Source: Epichloe hybrida
Lineage: Eukaryota > Ascomycota > Sordariomycetes > Hypocreales > Clavicipitaceae
Length of the DNA: 64,000 bases
Reading direction: 5' to 3'
NCBI GenBank assembly: GCA_019022495.1
Contig: JAFEKR010000056.1
Coordinates: forward strand, 62,001 to 126,000
Part shown: one piece after another, positions 26,501-39,900 of the stretch
Position numbering within the stretch: the stretch's first letter is position 1
Layout: the number at the start of each line of letters is the position of its first letter
The notes under the pieces: model-generated
The model's database searches: none
What the model was told of the DNA's origin: nothing
What the model saw: only the letters and a program-made list of their open reading frames with translations
Program-made: the position numbers and the translations under genes

Positions 26501-28790
26501 GATGCCCTTAGAGCCTAGAATAGCCCTAATATAGCGCCTATACATTAGCTACCCCTATAGGCTAATATATATATATAGAGAGAGAAAGGTGGCTAGTATA
26601 GCCTATATAAGCTGCTTACCACTAATAGAGAGACCTGTATTATTAATATGCCCTATGGCCTAGTGAAGTTCCGCTCTACAGTAGTGAAGCCCTATTACAA
26701 AGACCTGTGTATTACGGAGGGACTAGAGCAGTAGGAGATGAAGCCTAGTGACGTAGAGGAAGAAGCAACTGCATAACTAACTATTACTAATGAAAGAGAT
26801 TCTCTAACGGAAGATAGTGAAGAGTAGCAGACACTAGCTAAGAGAAAGCGAGGGAGACTAAGAAAGGCCCTTATAGTGTAATTTATAAGTGTAGGAGAGT
26901 CTGATAAAGAGACTTATAAAGCCTAAAAGGCCCTAAGGGGAAGCTATTAAGTTAAAGACTTATTGCCATGCCTTAAAGGAATAAAAGTAAGGAAAAGAAA
27001 ACCTTATAGCCCTAAGAAGGACGTTAGCCTAGTTTAGCTCTATATACTTGTAAATAAAGATTAAGAGGAGGCCTTTATTTAAGAGATTATAACTAGAGGG
27101 ATGCTAAGTATAGCATTCCTTATAGCAAAGGAAAAGGCTGATTAGAACCTTGCCCTTTAGCTCTGCTAAGAAGGAAGGATTACAACCCTAGGAAAACCCT
27201 TTAAGCAGTCTAATTAAGCTAAGATTAACGCTTTGCAAGCTTGTGATGTGTTTAAATTCGTTAAGTTTAACCTAGTGAAGCACAGAGGTCACAGAATCTT
27301 CGATTCTTATATGGTTAGAGAGATTAAAGGTAAAGGAATAGATTTGCTGTATAAGAAATCTCGTCTTGTTATATAAGGCTATAATGATAAAGGAAAGGAA
27401 TTTATCCTGACGTAATTGCCAACAATATAACAAGCAAGCTAATGACTGATTGTAGCTATTGCTCCGTTATTAAGAAAAAGAGGCATTTACCTTTGGATTC
27501 GCAATATCACATAAGCTTACACTTAATTGCACACGGTGCTAACAAGGCTGATTATTATAAGGTTGCTGAAGCAAATTGCATATCTCTTTCTAGAAGGGAC
27601 TGTAATCGAATTGATTAGACCTCTTTACGGGATTGTAAAGGCCGGAACCTACTGGTGGGCAATGTACTTCTATTACCACAGGGATAACCTTGATATAATA
27701 ACCTTAACCTACAATCCCTGCTTGTTAATTATAGCCCTGAATAATGAGAATCTCTTTAGTATCGTTAGAATGCAAACTAATGATATATTAGGCCTAAGCG
27801 ATAATGACTTCTTCCGAAAAGAAGAGAAAGAGCTCCAGAAGGCTAATTTCATAGCTAAAGAAAAGCAATAATTAACTACCAAGAACCCCCTTATCTTTAA
27901 TAGCTATATCTTAACCTAGAACACTAATAATTCGCTAATCTTAACCTAGAAAGGTTAGAGTTAGAAGATTAAGGAAGTTAATCCTTAATCCTTAATAGTA
28001 AAGCAAGATTACGTGGAGTAACAAGCGCAAGAAAGCTACATTACAACTATGTGTTAACCGGAGGCTTTATATAACCTATTAATTATAGCTTAACACTAAG
28101 AACCCTCTAGGGAAGATATCACACGCCTAAATAAACGCCTTAAATAGCAGATTAAGAATTAATAACGCAGACTATAATACATTCCTTTAGTTCTTAAAGA
28201 GGCAAAGCTCTTTGTGTTTATAAATAGATTGCTTGCTAATAATAAGGATTTAAGCTTATAGATTAGATACGTGATTATGATTAGCAACGAGATAATGCAA
28301 GACAATAATACCTTTATTATAAAAGGCAACATCATTACGTACAGCTTAATAAAGAGTAAGAGAGTTACTTATAGCGTGCTTACCTCTAAGTTATACAGTA
28401 TAGTTCAAGGCACAGATATCGCCTACGCGATTTCCATGACTTTACATTAGATTACGGATTGATTAAAGATACCTCGAATTCCTATAATTCTCTATACTAA
28501 TTCTTTTTTGTTATATAAATGCCTTATAAAGCTAGGAACCATAAAGGAGAAAAGACTAATAATTAATATTATAGCTCTTTATTAATTATATAAAAGGTAT
28601 GAGATCTACGAAGTTAGGTGGATTAATAGCAACGACAATCCGGCAAATACAATAACAAAAGTATCACTAAATTCATCACTTTTCTCTTTAATTAATTTAA
28701 ACAAATTAACGATTCGTATTAAAGGATAGGTAAAGAGACCTATAATATTAGGAAACAGGAGCTTAGGCAAGGAATAATGGATTAATTTAA
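23560..28790 (+). pseudogene. Copia-I copy 2 gag-pol remnant
   Basis: Same domain order as copy 1: gag with zinc knuckle near 24900, integrase at about 25750-26500, RT at about 27250-27900, RNase H at about 28200-28730. Frames are again broken by TAG/TAA, but long stretches read cleanly. The zinc knuckle has lost its first Cys (TGC to TAC near 24901). Useful as the best reference for a family consensus, since it carries fewer CpA-to-TpA changes. Confidence 0.9.
27527..27871 (+). pseudogene. open RT fragment within Copia-I copy 2
   Basis: A 114-codon open stretch that matches the C-terminal half of Copia reverse transcriptase, including the R-P-L-Y-G-I-x-x-A-G-T-Y-W block near residues 46-60. 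The catalytic Asp-Asp is altered: the codon at 27779-27781 is AAT, giving Q-T-N-D. It is open only because this part escaped most RIP; it is not an independent gene. Confidence 0.85.
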
Positions 28791-28924
28791 TTAACTAATG
28801 CCACAACGGCCAATTAGAGCAGCGGATTCCTATCAAGGGATTTACTTATATACACTTTCCTTTGATCTGATTTTTATTACGTTTTTAAGCTCTTTAGCCA
28901 CAAAGGAAAAAGAGAGATTGCTAG

Positions 28925-29186
28925 TGTTAATTCCTTCAGATCTTCATTAGTTCAATTGTGGCCAAAGACTAGACTAATTATAGGTCTGGCGCAATACACG
29001 CAATATAATTGGCTGCATCAATTCGCCACCCCCTTTTGTGCCCCACATACGGATTTCGCCCACTTTTCTAGCATCTAGACTTTCCCTCTCTTCTCCCTCT
29101 TTCCTAGCTAGCTATCTAACTATCTATCATTGACTTCGAATTTATACGGGATTTATTACCTGCGCAGGACCTTGGTGCATCTAACA
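28925..29186 (+). repeat. 3' LTR of Copia-I copy 2
   Basis: A 262-bp LTR directly after the polypurine tract (about 28902-28924). The inner end carries RIP-type changes (TGTTAATTCCTTCAGATC) while the outer end is largely preserved. Confidence 0.95.
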
Positions 29187-29191
29187 ATTAA

Positions 29192-32100
29192 CGCATAATA
29201 TTAATAAGATAATTAAAAAAGAATTAATAAATAAGTAAGATTAAATAATTATAAATAATATTATAAGAAAAGAGCAAGGGAAAGGGGCATAATAAAAGAC
29301 AATATTTAATCTTTAAGCCTATGTAAGGATAAGTAAGCTTAATCTTAATACCTTTAACCTTATTAGATTAACACAAGAGCTATAATTACGTAACCTACCC
29401 TTCTATCCTAATAGTTGCTTTATTACTTATAATAAACCTCTTAAACGCCTTATTTAGTAATGCCTTCGTAAATGCATTAGCAAGGTTATTATTCCTATTA
29501 ATCTATCTAATCTCGTAGATCTCTTATTGCTTATATAATTGACAAAGAGCCATAATATTAATCATAAGGCGCTTCTCTTTTATAGTACTAAGCCTAATAA
29601 GGTATTTATATAAAGAGTATAAATTAGTATAGATAATAATAGGAATTATAAGGAGGTTTAATTAGTGTGTAATTAACCTAAGCGTTATTAAGATTATATA
29701 AGCTATATTAGCACTAGTAACTATACTATAGATCTTAGAGGTAAGCACACTTCTTGTAACTCTCTTACTCTTAGTAAAGCTATAGTATATAATATTACCT
29801 TAGATTATAAAGGTGCCTTCTTTTTAGACTTTACTAGCTAGGATAAGCACGTAGCCTAGTTAAGAAGTAAGGTCTTAGTTATTAGCAAATAATCTATTTA
29901 TAAATACAAAAAGTTTTACCTTCTTAACATTAAATAGTATAAACCTTAATCCTTAGTCTAGATTATTAATTTGCTATTAAATTTATTAATTTAGGTTCTT
30001 TATATCCTAGGATAATAGGTCTTAGTGTTATATAGTAATGGAGAGGTTAAAACAGGCTTTAGGCTAGTAAATTAAGGTAATATATACGCCTTAAGCTTAT
30101 TATTCTATATATACTTATTTTAAATTAGTTAGTAGGATTAATTAAAGCTTTTCACTCTAGCCTTTTTGCCTTAGTATAATTACATTATTTTCAAGAGTAA
30201 TAATACTACTATTAAAGGTTAGTAAGTTCCTTATAGAAAGGATTTGCTTTAGTTTAGTAGTAAAAGAAGTAGCTTTTAATTAATCTTCCTCTTATTAAGA
30301 GAACTTATAGTTAGATAGTCTAATTACATTATTAGTTTATATCCTTATATACGCAAAGGTTAGGTTCTCCTTTATTATTATAAGCAGGCACAGGTTAAAC
30401 GTAAAGGTTATTATCTAAAGCATTTCTCTATAGTAATAATAATACATTACCTACTAGTAGGTACTAGCTTTTATAATACTATATAGAGGCTTAATTACTT
30501 ATATTATTATACTTATAAGGTATAGGTAATAGATTTAGATAGGGATTTAGGCTAGGATTATATAACTAAAAAGCGTTCATGCTTGCACATAGGCCTATAT
30601 AATATTACGAAGCTAGAGGATAAGGCCTAGTAATAATAACACAAGTATTATCGCAAGGATTAATTACTAGCTAGCTTATTAGATTGTCAGGGCCTGTGTG
30701 AGAATCGCTAGCTTCTCTTTATTACTATAGCCTTAGATCACAAGCCTTAACTTCTTATATAAATTCATTATCTTACCCTTTACCTTATTAATAATATAGG
30801 AATTAAAAATTTAAGTTCTACTATACTCTCTTTTATTATACTTAATGAATTTGAACATGCCTTGTTTAATTAAAGCATTAATTTTAGCTTTAGTAAACTG
30901 CTTAAAGGGTTTACTAGGGGTCTTAATAATTCCTTCCTTACATAATTAAATTATAAGCTTAAGATTAGAGCTTTCCTTAGCTAATAGAAAGACGTTAGTC
31001 TTGTCTTTTATTTTATTTACATAATTAATATTAGATATAATAATAGGAGGGTTCTTTTAAGGTCTCCTAGGTCCTTGCCTTAGGGGATTAATAGGAGGGG
31101 TGGTCGTAGGCTATAGAGGGGCATCTTAGTTCTCTATGCTCTTAAGAGATCTCTCTTTATTAGGATCTTTATAAAAAGGCCTAATAGAGGTTAATCTAAA
31201 GGCCTTAAGGCCTTAAGGGAGCTTAAGAGTATAGGTCTTACCTTCTATAGCTAATAGCTTATAAGGGCCCTTTTATTCTTTACCTTTACACTATACGCGT
31301 ATAAGTAATCCTAGTAGGAGGTTAATAGTTATAGAGGTATTAGGACTATTTCTTATAACAAGGGTATTACTAACCTTCTATTAGGCATAAATATGCTTAA
31401 CTTCCTTTATTACTAGTTAAATTACAAGGGCTTACCACGTAATATCTAGTAATAGAGGTAATTCCTTAACTATACAAGGATACGCGCTAAAGATAAGGAC
31501 TATTAGCATAAGACTATTTAATCCTATAGTGTTATTTATAGCTTTAACTACTATTTATAACGCCATAGGCTCTAGTATTATTAGGCATTCTTATTTAATA
31601 ATATTATAAGCTCTTTAGAGTAGCTTATAATATTATTTAACCTTACTAATGCTATAGTAAGCCTTAATAGGGATATCTTTAATCTTAATTACTATTAATA
31701 ATATAAGCTACTTAAATTCCTTACCTCTAAAGGTTATTCTAGTGTCTATAATAATTAAATCTAGGGGGCCTAGATAGATATTAATCTAGCAAAGACAGAG
31801 TGTTTCCTACGTAGTCTTTATAAAGATATCCTTAACAAATCTAGCTATATTAAAGGATATAGCTATATTAATAACTTATAGGATAGGGCGGTTACTATTA
31901 ATATATATAATGTCTATAATAATTTCATAATTATAAGCACATTTATCCTAAAGGGTAAATTTAAATTAATATAGGCTATCCGCGTGTAATTAGTATTACT
32001 AGTAAACCTTAGTTAGTTTCTTAATAGCTTTAAACTTAACCTTATGCCTTAATTTACATAGTAAATTATGAAGGCGTTAAACTAAAGGGTATTTAAAGCG

Positions 32101-34920
32101 TTAATATAATTAATAGAGCTTAATCTCTATAAGATAACTTTAAGTAATACTTTCTTCTTTATTAAGAAGTATTCACGTATGCCCTTATTTATGTATAATA
32201 GGAACCTTAATATTCCCTTACTATAGAATATTCTCTAATATATAAAAATCAATCTTTAGGTAGGTTATATTATTAAGGCATAAGAGAAAGGGAGTGTTTA
32301 TAGGGATTACCTAAAAGAGAATAATTCTAAATAGAGTTAGCACTTTAATTAATTTAAGTGCCTTAATTAGCTCTCTAGGGCTGAATTTAATCTTTGCTTT
32401 CCTAGTATCTAACCTATTAAGTATAATAGTTAGTATTATACTTTATAAAGCTAAGAATTAAGGGTAGCCTACTAATAAACATCCTATGGCACCTATATTA
32501 GCTATAATACCTTTAAAGGTTCTAGATAAATATTATCCTTTAAGTGTAAATATACTTGGTGCCTTATCTAGTTCCTAAAGATTAAATAAATCCTTCTTAG
32601 CTAGAGTATAAATTATTACATAACTAGCAAGAATCTTAGTGGTTATATAGCTATTATAGGTAGTCCTATGTGTAAAGAAGCTTATAAGCACTTAGCTATT
32701 ATTATTTTCTTTGCTAAAACTAAGTTCTATTAGGTATTAGTTAATATTATTATCTTTAGCTAATTCAGAATTATCATTACCTTTATACTATATTAGGAAT
32801 ATATTATATAAGGAAGCTATTAAGTCTATACAGGAATAATTCTTAAAGCGTTAGAATGCCTTCTTCTAGTCCTTATCTAAGTACTTAGTTAACTAATAAC
32901 CTTCTTTACTATATATATAACACTTTTTTAAGCGGTAAGGCTTGCTCTTTAATATAAATTAACTATATTAGGCTTCCTTACCTTTCTTATTATACCTATA
33001 GTTAGTCTAAAAGTATTCCTTAGTGCTAGCTTTTATATAGAATTACTATTAATTAATTAAAGCTTTAGATTTACTAATTAATATCCTTATTTATTTATAA
33101 AAGCATTAGAGGTTAACAGGAGAGTTAATAATATAGGCCCTATATTCTAGGATTCCTTTATAAGCATTTAGAATCTAATTATAAAGATCTAATTCTAACT
33201 AGAATCCATAAGGATTTGCCCTCTAGAGATTTAAAGCTTTATTATAAGGTCTTTAAAGTATTTAATCTTTAACTTATTAGGGTTCTCTTAGATAATTATA
33301 AGTAGTTATAACTTTCCCTATAATAAATAGTTCTTTTAATATATATTATTTATCTTAAACTTTTACTTAATTCTATAGAGAAGAGTTAGGAAATCTTAGG
33401 GGTTTTCTTAGCCTAAAAGGTTCTCTAGGAAGTACTAGAGAGGTCTTCCTTTTAGTATAAACTTAAAACTATAGCCTAACTATTCTTATATAATTCCTAG
33501 TATCTTATTCTTCCTTTAATAGGTTAAGAGCTTAATATTAAGAATATTATACTCCTTAGCGCTATACTTAATACTCTTATTATTATAAAACTTATTAAGA
33601 TTAAGTAATTACTTTAATAAGGGTTAGCCTATCTCTTAAAGGAGAATAAGGATAATTAAATCTTATAGAAGGGGTGCTATAGTTTTAAACTATAGAGAGG
33701 GATTATAATACCTTACTATAGAAGGGGAAGTAAAGGGTATCTAGGCTTATAGTTAAGGGCTTATAATAGGGGGATTACCTTTATTATTATACCTTTGCCT
33801 TATACTTAGTATACTTAGGGATTAGTATAATGGAATTTAGGAATAGAATAGGAGTAATTATAGTAGCTAAGGGGATTAGGGATATTATAAGGTAATTAGG
33901 TATTTTGTTTAATCTCTAGAAAAAGGGATACTAATAAGGAGAAAGTCTTTATAGAAGTCTTTCTTTACTATTTACCTTTTAAAGAGGGAATACTTCCTAG
34001 TAACTTCCTATATTTTTTCTTCTTTCTAATTATAGAATTTATTATAGTTAATAATATCTTTAAGTAAGACTATTATCTTATAGTAACTCTATAAGTCTAT
34101 ATAGATACTACTAAAGAAAAGAAAGTCTTAAAGACTTTTTATAGCTTTAGGATTTACTACTTAAAATATCTCTTAGTTTTATTCTCTAAAGTTATTATTA
34201 AAGATAGTAAATAAGGTTTATAAGTATAAGTTCTTATATTTATAAGTTACTTTCTTAATAAAAATCTAAGCTATAAGTTCTTTAGGGGTAGTATTTACTT
34301 TAAGATTAAATAATTCCTTATTCTTTAGTGCTTATTATATAATATACTAGTATAAATTAAGGGAGATATAGTTAAGGAAGTAAGATATAACTTATAGGTT
34401 AACTTCTTTTCTAATATCTTTAGTAAGGAAAGTGTATTTATAATTAAAAGAAATATCTTAGGTTCTAGATCCTTTTAGTTAATCTTAGTGTTTTACTATA
34501 ATATTAGTAGTAAATTAAGAGGTATAGGAAATAGAGATATTATAGAGATTTAAAGGATTATAAGTAAAGCTATTATTTTTACCCCTTAGTAAGTTTAATT
34601 AAATAATTAAGGATAGGTTAGGTTAGTTACTAACTAGGCCTTAATTATTTAATAAACACATTTCTAAGGGTTTATTCATATAATAAATACGCTAATTAAA
34701 TAAATAAAAATAGGTTAGGTTAGTTACTAACTAGGCCTTAATTAAGTTAATAAGCTTAGATTTAGTATAAAGCTAGTTATAGTTACTTAAGGTAAAAGGA
34801 AAGCTAGAATATACTTCTTTCTTAGCATATTTAGTATCTTAAAGTAGCACTTTCTCTTTTATAAGGCAAGTCCTTAATACTAATACCTTTTCTATAAACC
34901 TTACTAATTTATAGTATTTA
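29192..34920 (-). pseudogene. Copia-II A gag-pol remnant
   Basis: Read right to left on the minus strand: a gag-like region towards 34900, integrase at about 31600-32050 (a Copia IN core with the same motif order as Copia-I, strongly diverged), RT ending at about 30350-30620 with the P-L-Y-x-I-x-x-A-x-T-Y block, and RNase H at about 29400-29960. Every frame is closed by many RIP-type stops. At protein level it resembles Copia-I, but nucleotide identity is limited to motif blocks, so this is a sister family. Domain edges are approximate. Confidence 0.82.
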
Positions 34921-34940
34921 TAGAGATAACTACTAATTAG

Positions 34941-35236
34941 TGTTAGTATCTATAGGATACTATTAACTTATATATAGGGTTTTTAGGGTAGACTAAAGTG
35001 CATGTAATTATTATATATTCTAGTCTATCTCCATAAGCAAAAGAGGGATTAAATAAAAGCAAAGAGAGTGCGTTATTTATTATAGGAAAAGGGGCCTTAA
35101 TTAGGGTTATTAGTAAAGAGGCCACATATGCCAATACTAACCGCGGCGTGGTCAGGCCGGACATGTGGGTCCGCGATGCAACGCGCCTAGCCAATCAGAG
35201 GCGCGTAGCCTTGTTAATATCATGCTTGTTCTAACA
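34941..35236 (-). repeat. right LTR of Copia-II A
   Basis: A 296-bp LTR (5' LTR in coding orientation). The outer 100 bp (35140-35236) is GC-rich and nearly intact and holds a CCAAT box (CCAATCAGAG at 35191-35200), whereas the inner part is full of TpA. It is followed by the target duplication GATAG. Confidence 0.95.
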
Positions 35237-35241
35237 GATAG

Positions 35242-36187
35242 TTATGTATAAATTTATATTATAGTAGATTGACTAAAAAAGCCCTTTTACGCACTTAACA
35301 TTAATGTTATTAGTGAAAACGGAAGTGGATAATAATTAGCCTGGGCGGATACCGACGCTTTCCCTGCGCCTATAATGCCAATAAATTCGGGCAGCCATAA
35401 GGATCTTGTATCTCAACTTTTATATCGTAACACGACTAGGCAATCGCAATACAAACCCTATACTAGAAGCTGCATTTGCAAGCAAAGAGGGATAAAGAGG
35501 GATGGCTAAGATCGAGGCAGCGACGTAAGGCTACGGTATCTTTAACACTGCCCCAGAATGTCCATGCAGCCAGCTGAAATTTTTAAAGAGGGCACGCACT
35601 CGTCGGCTTCGCTAGACGTCTTCATAGTCAAGGTCTACTGCGTGTCTGAGACAGACTTGTGCAGAGGGCTCGTGAGTCGTGATACAGTACACGCACGGAG
35701 GCAACCATCTCTTGGACAGTGTAGGCTCTAATTCACGAATTTCAAGAATACAAACAGCGACAAACAGCTAGGACGTGTTGCAAAATGAGCGTGGTCTAAC
35801 AGTATTGCCTCAACCAGGATGGAACCATGTCAGAGCACAGGTAAACACGCAATGGAAATGCCATGAAAGAGTGACAAGCCGACACCCCGTCGAGATTCCA
35901 GGCCCAACAACGAACGGCCTTTGTCCGCGATGAACCCCTTTTGGGCGAGCCCAGGTTTTCCCTCGTCGCGAGCACTGCCACCGAATCGGGGTTACAGTAA
36001 ATCTCGGCTCCAGCAAAGTTGATCTCGTATCCGGGGTGGGGCCTTGTGACTGGCAGAATAGCATATGCAAGGTTATCCCTCTATAACTAATAAATTAATT
36101 AATAGATTCATTGACAGTTTGATTAACGATTTGATTGACGATTTAATCAATGATAATTGACGAATTAACGAATTAACGAACTTCGCA
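35242..36187. other. non-RIPed island between the two Copia-II elements
   Basis: About 0.95 kb of normal base composition lying exactly between the TSD of Copia-II A and that of Copia-II B. It is probably ancestral single-copy sequence that escaped RIP. Minus-strand open frames of 61 and 86 codons overlap here at 35796-36070, but I recognise no domain and see no convincing gene structure. The right end (about 36080-36185) turns AT-rich with short repeats of GATTTGATTGACGATT and GAATTAAC type. Confidence 0.75.
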
Positions 36188-36192
36188 CTAAT

Positions 36193-36487
36193 TGTGGGAT
36201 CTACAGAATACCATTAACCTACGCGTAGGGTTTTTAGGGTAAACTAAAGTGCACGTAATTATTATATATTCTAGTCTATTAAAGTAAGTAAAAGAGGGAT
36301 TAAATAGAAGCAAAGAGATTACGCTATTTATTATAGGAAAAAAGGCCTTAATTAGGGTTACTAGTAAAGAGGCTATATATACTAACACTAACTATAGCGT
36401 AGTTAGGCTAGATATGTGAATTCGTAATATAACAAGCCTAGCTAATTAGAGGCACGTAGCCTTATTAATATTATACTTATTCTAACA
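36193..36487 (-). repeat. left LTR of Copia-II B
   Basis: A 295-bp LTR whose outer left part is nearly free of RIP changes and whose inner right part is heavily changed. Confidence 0.94.
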
Positions 36488-36587
36488 CTAGAAACTCTCT
36501 CTTTTTAATATAACTATTAATATATAATATTAATAATATAATTAAAAAAGAATTAAGAAATAAGTAAGATTAAATAATTACGGATAA

Positions 36588-36856
36588 TGTTGGATGCACC
36601 AAGGTCCTGCGCAGTTAATAAATCCCGTATAAATTGAAGTCAATGATAGTTAGTTAATTAGTTAGTTAATTAGCTAGGAAAGAGGGAGAAGAGAGGGAAA
36701 GTCTAGATGCTAGAAAAGTAGGCGAAATCCGTATGTGGGGCACAAAAGGGGGTGGCGAATTAATGCAGCCAATCATATCGCGTGCATCGCGCCGGACCCA
36801 TAATTAGTCTAGTCTTTAGCTATGATTAAACTAATGAAAATCCGAAGGAATTAACA
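36588..36856 (-). repeat. left (3') LTR of Copia-I copy 3
   Basis: A 269-bp LTR. The outer left end (TGTTGGATGCACCAAGGTCC) is intact; the inner right end carries many TpA changes. A polypyrimidine tract at 36863-36880 is the complement of the polypurine tract. Confidence 0.95.
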
Positions 36857-36999
36857 CTAGCAATCTCTCTTTTTCCTTCGTAGCTAAAGAGCTTAAAAAT
36901 GCAATAAAAATTAGATTAAAGGAAAGTGTACACTAGTGGATCCCTTAATAGGAATCCGCTGCTCTAATTGGCTATTGCGGCATTGGTTAATTGAATTAA

Positions 37000-39900
37000 T
37001 CCGTTATTCCTTGCCTAAGCTCCTATTTCCTAATATTATAGGTCTCTTTACCTATCCTTTAATATAAATTATTAATTTATTTAAATTAATTAAAGAGGAA
37101 AGTAATAAATTTAGCAATGCTTTTGTTATTGTATTTGCCGGATTATTGTTGCTGTTAATTCACCTGACTTTGTAGATCTCGTGCCTTTTATACGATTAAT
37201 AAAGAGCTATGATATTAATTATTAGTCTCTTCTCCTTTATGGTTCCTAGCTTTATAAGATATTTATATAATAAAAAAGAGTTAGTATAGAGGATTATAGG
37301 GATTTAAGGTATCTTTAATTAATCCGTAATCTAATGTAAAGTTATGGAAATCACGTAGGTAATATCTATGCCTTAAACCATGCTATATAACTCGGAGGTA
37401 AGCGTGCTATAAGTAACTCTCTTGCTCTTTGTTAAGCTATACGTAATAATGTTGCCTTTTATAATAAAGGTATTGTTGTCTTGTATTATCTTGTTACTAA
37501 TTATAATTACGTATCCGATCTGTGAGCTTAAATCCTTGTTATTAGCAAGCAATCTATTTATAAACATAAAGAGCTTTGCCTCCTTAAGGACTAAAGGAAT
37601 ATATTATAGTCCGCGCTATTAATTCTTAATCTACTATTTAAGGTGTTTATTAAGATATATAATATCTTCTATAGAGGGCTCTTAGTGTTAAGCTATAATT
37701 AAAAGGTTATACAAAGCCTCTAGTTAATATATAGTTGTGATATAGCTTCCTTACGCTTATTACTTTATATAATCTTGCTTTACTATTAAGGATTAAGGAT
37801 TAACTTCCTTGATTTTCTAACTCTAACCTTTCTAGGTTAAGATTAGCGAATTATTAGTGTTCTAGGTTAAGATATAGCTATTAAAGATAAGGGGGTTCTT
37901 AGCGGTTAATTATTGCTTTTCTTTAGCTATAAAATTAGCCTTCTAGAGCTCTTTCTCTTCTTTTTAAAAGAAGTTATTATTACTTAGGCCTAATGTATTA
38001 TTAGTTTATATTCTAATAATACTAAAGAGATTCTTATTATTTAGGGCTGTAATTAATAAGTAGGGATGGTATATTAAAGTCATTATATTAAGGTTATCCC
38101 TATAGTAATAGAAGTACGTTGCCTACTAGTGGGTTCTAGCCTCTATAATCCCGTAAAGAGGTCTAATTAATTTAATTATAGTCCCTTCTAGAAAGAGATA
38201 TGTAATTTGCTTTAGGATTCTTATAATAATTAGCCTTATTAGTATTGTGTGTAATTAAGTGTAGGCTTATGTGATATCGCAAATCTAAAGGTAAATGCCT
38301 CTTCTTCTTAATAATAGAGCGATAGCTATGATTAGTTATTAGCTTGCTTGTTAGATTGTCAGCGATTACGTTAGGATGAATTCCTTTCCTTTGTCATTAT
38401 GGCCTTGTATAATAAGATGAGATTTCTTGTATAGTGAGTCCGTTCCTTTGCCTTTAATCTCTCTAACTATATAAGAATCAAAGATTCTATAACCTTTATG
38501 CTTTGCTAGGTTAAACTTAATAAATTTGAACATATTATAAGCTTATAAAGCGTTAATCTTAGCTTAATTAGATTACTTAAAGGGTTTTCCTAGGGTTATA
38601 ATCTTCCCTTCTTAGCAGAGTTAAAGAGTAAGGTTCTAATTAGCCTCTTCCTTTACTATAAGGAATGCTATGCTTAGTATCCCTCTAGTTATAACCTCTT
38701 AAATAAAGGCCTTCTCTTAATCTTTATTTATAAGTATATAGAGCTAAACTAGGCTAATGTTTTTCTTAGGGCTATAAGGTCTTCTTTTCCTTGCTTTTGT
38801 TCCTTTAGGGTGTAGTAATAAGTCTTTAACTTAATAGCTTTCTCTTAGGGCCTTTTAGGCTTTATAAGCCTCTTTATCAGACTCTCCTATACTTATAAAT
38901 TACACTATAAGGGCCTTTCTTAGTTTCCCTTGCTTTCTCTTAGCTAGTGTCTATAGCTCTTTACTATCTTCTATTAGAGGATCTTTTTTATTAGTAGTAG
39001 TTAGTTATATAGCTCCTTCTTCCTTTACGTTACTTAGCTATTACTCTAGCGGATTATAGGGCTTTATCTCCTGCTACTCTAGTCTCTTTATAATACATAG
39101 GTCTTTATAATAAGGCTTTACTACTATAGAGCGGAACTTTACTAGGCTATAGGGTATATTAATAGTATAGGTCTCTCTATTAGTGGTAAGTAGCTTATAT
39201 AGGCTGTGCTAGCTACCTTTCTCTCTTTATATATATATATTAGCCTATAGGGGTAGCTAATATATAGGCGCTGTGTTAGGGCTATTCTAGGCTTTAAGGG
39301 TATTATAGACCTGCTATAAAGCTAGAAGATAGTGGACTTTATTAGTGGCTTTGCAAATTACTTTAGCATGTTAAATAATAGAGATACTTAGTAGTAACTT
39401 ATCTATTATTTATAGGTAGCCTCCGAAGACTAGTATGGTTAGGATAATACTATTTAGGCCTGTAAAGTTATTAATAGCCTTAATAGCTATTTAGAGGCGT
39501 TACTCTAGCGTAAGCTCCGTTCTAATTAAGTCTATGATAATATTATAGGCTTGGTGTAGAGGTCTGTGGTATCTCTTAACCTTTCTAATGCTATTATAGG
39601 CTTTAATTAGTATCTTACTAGTTTTAATTAATATTAATTAAGTATAATACCTAAATTCAGCGGAAGCAAAGTTGTTGCTAGCATTGTGGATAATCTAATC
39701 TGGAGGTCTGAGATAAGTATTAATCTAATATTCGCGGATTATATCCTAGATATCTTAAGCCTTCTGCTTCTTTAGATTAAGGAATTAGGCTACTTAGAAT
39801 AATATTGCTAAATTAATGATATGAAGTACTAGTTAGCTATTGATTTACATGATATTAATAATGATCTTGTAGTTGAATTTGTGGTTATCTTTGATTGTGA

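Larger units (their letters stand above)
22428..29186 (+). mobile_element. Copia-I copy 2, least degraded copy
   Basis: A 6.76-kb Copia element with 262-bp LTRs and a perfect target duplication ATTAA (22423-22427 and 29187-29191), inserted in the short non-coding end of Copia-II A. The uninterrupted equivalent is seen in Copia-II B at about 36520-36560. It differs from copies 1 and 4 by about 180 extra bp in the leader (about 23325-23510, also present in copy 3) and by lacking the 33-bp duplication near 26722. It has more C and G than the other copies and retains two longer open frames, so RIP damage is lighter here. Confidence 0.95.
14270..35236 (-). mobile_element. Copia-II copy A, split by a Gypsy and a Copia-I insertion
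   Basis: A Ty1/Copia-type retrotransposon in minus orientation, bounded by TGTT...AACA LTRs of 296 bp and a perfect target duplication GATAG (14265-14269 and 35237-35241). Removing the Gypsy element (14352-22175) and Copia-I copy 2 (22428-29186), each with one TSD copy, leaves about 6.4 kb. Minus orientation is shown by integrase, RT and RNase H reading right to left and by a polypurine tract next to the left LTR (complement of about 22396-22416). The primer-binding-site sequence next to the right LTR resembles that of Copia-I. The element is fully inactivated by RIP. Confidence 0.92.

Noticed and set aside
34943..35194. 83-codon minus-strand frame, with counterparts at 36188-36388 and 57910-58170
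   Set aside because: Lies within the Copia-II LTR in all three cases; repeated only because the LTR is repeated.
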